Positions 59,746-64,000 of a stretch of 64,000 nt of DNA are shown here, piece by piece. Position 1 is the stretch's first letter. Each line of letters starts with the position of its first letter. The position numbers were made by a program, and so were the translations under genes. The stretch is from Microstegium vimineum (lineage: Eukaryota > Streptophyta > Magnoliopsida > Poales > Poaceae), in the NCBI GenBank assembly GCA_022036555.1, contig CM039139.1, forward strand, positions 4,486,441 to 4,550,440, in the 5' to 3' direction. The notes beneath the pieces were generated by a model that ran no database searches, had not been told where the DNA came from, and saw only the letters and a program-made list of their open reading frames with translations.

Positions 59746-62137
59746 CGAGAAGGTTCCGGGACAAGACAACCACAAAGGGTGGAGTGGTGGAGGGGCGGAG
59801 GCCGGAGCCCGGACGACTCCCGCCGGAGCCGGAGGGTGTGGGGATTGGTTGGAGTATAGGAAAGGAAAGGATGGCCGGTGGCGAAGGCCCAAGGGGTTTG
59901 CGGGGTGAAGGGGAAGGCTGCCGCGAAATTGGCGAGGGCCCAAGTAGGGTTTGTAGGGATAAATACACGAGCTGAATGTGAACATTCGTTTTTTGTATTT
60001 TTTTTTTGACGAATTTGAATATGGCTTTGCGCCTTTGCGTGTTCTTAAGACGAAGGGCGAATATTAGCATGCGATAGATACGAATCGTATGTCTACTTGT
60101 CTAGGCAGCAATGTCTAAAGATGTGTGTAACTATAAACTATCCAAGTCATTTTTCTTCTCTACATATTAGAATATTTTTTTAGTTTATTTATATAATCCT
60201 ATCAACATAAATCCTTTATATTTAGAAACCGTTTGACCGCGTACAGAGCTTTGGTTAAATTTTTTGTGGTATAATGTACCGATGAGATTCGCAGCACGAA
60301 GTAATAACACAATCATTTCTATTTTTGGCAAATTGTTTTTTTCAATTATATGTAAAATGCCTTGGACACGTGTGCATCCCTCAGGGAGAGGGCGAGTGTG
60401 TACTCCTATCTCTTTTTATCCGGCGCAACGGTGTTTGTGTTTCTCAATTTTAAAAAAATTTAACTAGGTTTATAGAAAATATCATCAATGATCTATCAAA
60501 TGGTATTAATTGTGTATCATGAATATTAATATTTTTTATATATATATTTTATCAAAGTTGAACATATTTTATTTTTTGAGAAGTGAGAACGACAGATAAA
60601 AAAGACATATGAAGTATGTATGAAGAAAAGCTTTTAGAAATGCTTATTGTAGTCTTGTCATGGTAGAGAAAACATACCATGGAGAACTGTTGGTTGATTT
60701 ATGTTTACAAGAGCTTGGGAAGCCGGCATTTTTTAACACCATTGGATAAAATTGTCTCATCAGCTACAGTGCCTGAGGTGCTCACAGGACTCCATTTTAT
60801 TTACGGTTAAAGAACTATCATATACTGAGTACAAGGAAAGTGAGATGCTTTTATATTGATGAAGGAGTATATAAAGATATCCCCTAATTATAAGAGAACT
60901 TTTTCTATATGCCACTATCTAAGATTTTATTCCTGATCTACTATGTTAAAAACTAATATATTCTATCAATAGGCAGTTCATAAATTTTACATAATTATTG
61001 GCTGCCTAACATATATGTCAAAGTAACCAGTTTGCTATTACTCTCAATTAGACATAAATTTAAATTGTTTCTTTTATGTCCCCAACTGAGCACATCGTGT
61101 AGGTTGCACGAGTCTAGAATTTTGGAATTTCAAATTTTGTTTGAGAATAATGTACATTCAAGGAGTGTTTGACAGTCTTACTCTTTGTCAGGAAGACCAA
61201 GGAAAAGACCATCAACCTGATAGAAACCCCTAAAGGTCTTCCCCAATCCCCATGATATGGTTTGAGCTTAGAGGGCCTCCTGCCCTCTAGCTTGGCAGAG
61301 AAGAAGATGGAGAAAGGGTAATGAGTATCACAAACAAGCCCTCTGGTCCAACCTAAAGCCCTAAGCTCGAGCTCCATAGAAAGCTAAGCCTAGAAATCAT
61401 CTTCAATCTCATCAACCTAGGTAGGCTACTCATGGATGATATAGATATTCATCTTGGCACTACCAAATTGTCCCTTAAAGAAAGGCTCCTAGAAAGACAC
61501 GATGCGATCCTCTCTTGGCAAATTCGGAAATGGGCAGTGCTTTCGCCAACCTCCCTCTCTCTGTTGAAAAAGCATATGTTCTTGCTGCATTGCTTCCGGG
61601 CTTCCGACCTTGAGACCTTGATTATGCGTGAAGCAAGAATTGTCCATTTCTGTAAGAATCAGATACATGGAAGCATCAAGCAACATTATTACGACGATAT
61701 GCCCTCTGTACGATGATATGCCCTCTGCTGAAGGCTCCAGGTTAGAAATATATTATATTCACAAAAGGCGCTGGCTTCTGAATTACAAGTTCATGCTCTG
61801 AAAGAGAATCTTAGAATATGTAATTGTAAATATTTGGGATTTGAATTGTTGCATACGAATACATACCATGGGAGAGCAACAAATCAATAAGACTTTCTTT
61901 ATTTTCCTTTTTTGATGTCTGAAATCACAATGCACAAACTTATTCTCACAATCATGGACTGCTAAAATTATGGACTAACTAAAAACGAATCAACTATTCC
62001 CAGAAGGTGCGACCCAAACAATGAATTCTCAAGGAGACTACACACACATCACCCCAAAATCCTAGCAATTGTTAGTATACCCTCCAAGTTTCCACAAGCT
62101 GATGTAAGTACGAGATGTACACTACCAAGAACTACGG
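59746..62137. other. Intergenic between guanylate kinase and receptor kinase genes
   Basis: The first 200 bases are the GC-rich kinase promoter and 5' UTR. The rest is AT-rich with small open frames (61114-61377 minus, 61432-61716 plus) lacking known motifs, possibly transposon debris. The end is 3' flank of the receptor kinase gene. Confidence 0.5.
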
Positions 62138-64000
62138 TCACAACGATAGGGAGAAGAGATCCTCAAACACCGTTCGGATCTCCGGCCTCTCCGATGCGGA
62201 CCGGATACACCGGATCGCTATGCGCAGCATGCCATCCAGCGCATTCGGGGCGCCTTCCGAGCTCTCAACATCCGTGATGTGCCGATCATAGCACTCTGAG
62301 ACACGCTCCTCCAGAGCCAGCATCCTCACCCAGTCGGTCAGGTCGACCACGCCGTCGTTCATGCAGATGATCTCACCAGCAATCTTCCCTGTCAGCAGCT
62401 CCAGCAGAATGACACCAAAGGCGTACACGTCGCTCTTCAGAGATGGGCATGGCTTGCTGGTGCTTGAAAACTCGGGTGGGGAATATCCTAGGGCACCAGC
62501 GTTTAGGACCTGCTCGGCCATGCCGATCGGAGTCATCAGCCTGTGAAGGCTGTAGTCAGTTACCAGAGCAGATGGAGTGGAGTTCTGAATCAGGACATTA
62601 GACGACTTAATGTTGCCGTGTGGGATCACCCGCTCATTGTGCAGGTAATCTAGACAGCGGGCAATATCGATCGCAATACTCAACCGCTGTCCAACTGATA
62701 GGGGTGGGAGATTCCGCACATCAAATTCTAGAAAGGTGAAATATGCATCAGAAAACGTCCATATTGAGGATGAAACAGAAATTGCTGAGAGTAAAGGAAA
62801 TGAACATCTTACCAGACAAGTAGGTAGACAGAGATGTGGCATCTACATAGTCAGATATCATGATCCTCTCATGCTCTTTGGGCCCCCAGTAGTAGCCACG
62901 CAAGGAACAATATTGGAATGTTTTACACTACCAAGCTTCTTTATTTCACGGGAAAATTCTTTCTTACTCTTAGCAAAGCCCTCCTTCAGCCACTTCACTG
63001 TCAGCATGTACCCATTGTCAAGTGTAGCCTTGTAGGATGTCCCATGGCAGCTCCTGCCAATTATCTCAGCAGGGGCACGAGAGAGCTCTTCAGCCGTGAA
63101 CACTATTGAATTGTCGAAAAGATGTAAATCCCCAACCAGTTTATCAGGTGAGTGCACTCTAAGGATAGAGTGGTGATGCTGGGAGTGCGCATCAGGAGGT
63201 GATGATGACAAAGAAGGCATTGAAGACATTGTGCTGTCTTTAAGGGCTGAGCTACTACCTGCTGGTTCATTGAAATAGGCAGCATCAATTGGCACATCTT
63301 GGGCTTCACGCTGTCTTTCCTTGCCAGGCAATGGAACAGCTCCATACTCTGCAGAAGGTGACGACCCTAATGTTACATCATGCATTTCGCTTGTTGAAGT
63401 TTCTGCGCTTCTCTGACTCTGAGCACTCTGGCCTTGAGTCACAGGTTGTTTACCTTGGCCAGTACCTTTATCGCTACTCTTCCAGCTATTGATCTTCCAA
63501 TGAACAAGCAAAAGCACAATAATCCCAGTAACAAATACAACAACACAGATAATCAATGCATATAAAATCCCACGCTTCAAGCCGTGCCTGCCCTCATCTG
63601 ATTTGTCAGAGCCATTTGGTGATTCGGAGCGAGGAAGAACAAGTAGTTCATTTCCTGGATGGAAAGATGAATCTGGGAATTTCAACAAATTACTTGGAAC
63701 AGAGCCAGACAGGTTGTTGTAGGAAACATTGAATCCGACCAGATCATCAGGGAGGCCATCAGGTATGCTACCATTGAAATTGTTGCTTGATAAGTCAATG
63801 AATACCAAATTCTTAAGTTTGGTGATTGCTCTTGGTATTTGGCCAGTAAAGTTGTTCTGACGAAGGTTCAGCAATGTCAATGCACTCAAATCACCAATAC
63901 CCATAGGCAGTGAGCCATTCAAAAAGTTGCTTGAAAGATCAACATATGAGAGGTTTGAAGTTTGCACAGGAAGAATGGACAAGTCTATAGTAGTCGAGTT
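62138..64000 (-). CDS. GHR1-like LRR receptor pseudokinase, 3' half
   Basis: Plasma-membrane receptor-like kinase related to Arabidopsis GHR1 and At5g10020; GHR1 mediates H2O2/ABA signalling in guard cells. The gene runs beyond the window. Visible: about three LRRs (NLSYVDLSSNFLNGSLP, LTLLNLRQNNFTGQIP, LVFIDLSSNNFNGSIP), membrane helix (YALIICVVVFVTGIIVLLLV), Ser-rich juxtamembrane part, then the kinase-like domain from FTAEELSRAPAEIIGRS. Intron 62811-62728; last exon 62727-62138. The catalytic loop reads PHGNIKSSNV (no HRD Asp) and the DFG position reads TDYS, so catalysis is not expected; the VK lysine is present. One base is missing in the first exon near 62902-62903: after KHSNIV the family sequence (RGYYWGPKEHERIMISDYVD) continues in the next frame. 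Otherwise well conserved, so an assembly indel is likely. Confidence 0.87.

Noticed and set aside
61432..61716. Plus-strand 94-codon frame
   Set aside because: No known motif, no splice or promoter context; similar small frames occur by chance in this AT-rich interval.

Overview
The window is nuclear DNA of a grass (Poaceae). The genes have short GT-AG introns and GC-rich first exons. The spaces between them are filled with Stowaway- and Tourist-like MITEs, a hAT transposon, LINE 3' ends and a Ty1/copia-type element. The protein set (group III WRKY with WRKYGEK, a rice V2-like organellar guanylate kinase, a DUF630/DUF632 protein, ERGIC3, an AUF-type F-box protein, a membrane steroid-binding protein, a GHR1-like receptor kinase) is ordinary for a cereal. 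From memory, V2 lies on rice chromosome 3, so this may be the syntenic block. I cannot name the species.

Layout. 1-~5,090: minus-strand copia-like element cut by the window edge, with gag remnants, a tRNA-Met primer site and an LTR with a TATA box. 5,673-6,763 (-): small group III WRKY gene. 6,764-14,608: no gene seen. 14,617-19,305: 4.7-kb hAT element with decayed transposase. 20,400-27,432 (+): DUF630/DUF632 (APSR1/NRG2-type) gene with a long leader holding four 187-bp tandem repeats. 29,625-37,557 (+): 13-exon ERGIC3 gene, the best preserved in the window. 37,558-43,498: no gene. 43,499-44,611 (-): single-exon F-box gene. 44,900-50,600: repeats and MITEs. 50,667-54,240 (-): membrane steroid-binding protein gene with a MITE in its second exon and three nested MITEs in its intron. 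54,600-56,390: tandem-repeat block. 57,463-59,745 (-): organellar guanylate kinase. 62,138-64,000 (-): 3' half of a GHR1-like receptor pseudokinase gene.

The host genes are unrelated housekeeping, signalling and regulatory genes and do not form a pathway. The most notable observations are: (1) a Tourist-like MITE that truncates the steroid-binding domain; (2) a perfect interleaved double inverted repeat (A-B-A'-B', pseudoknot topology) just downstream of the guanylate kinase stop; (3) single-base frame breaks, mostly at short homopolymers, in four of seven host genes, which point to either assembly indels or relaxed selection; (4) a tandem repeat in a leader intron; and (5) a hAT element with recognisable TIRs, 8-bp target duplication and dense subterminal motifs. 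I found no operon, CRISPR array, rRNA or tRNA gene, and nothing that I can claim is an undescribed multi-gene system.
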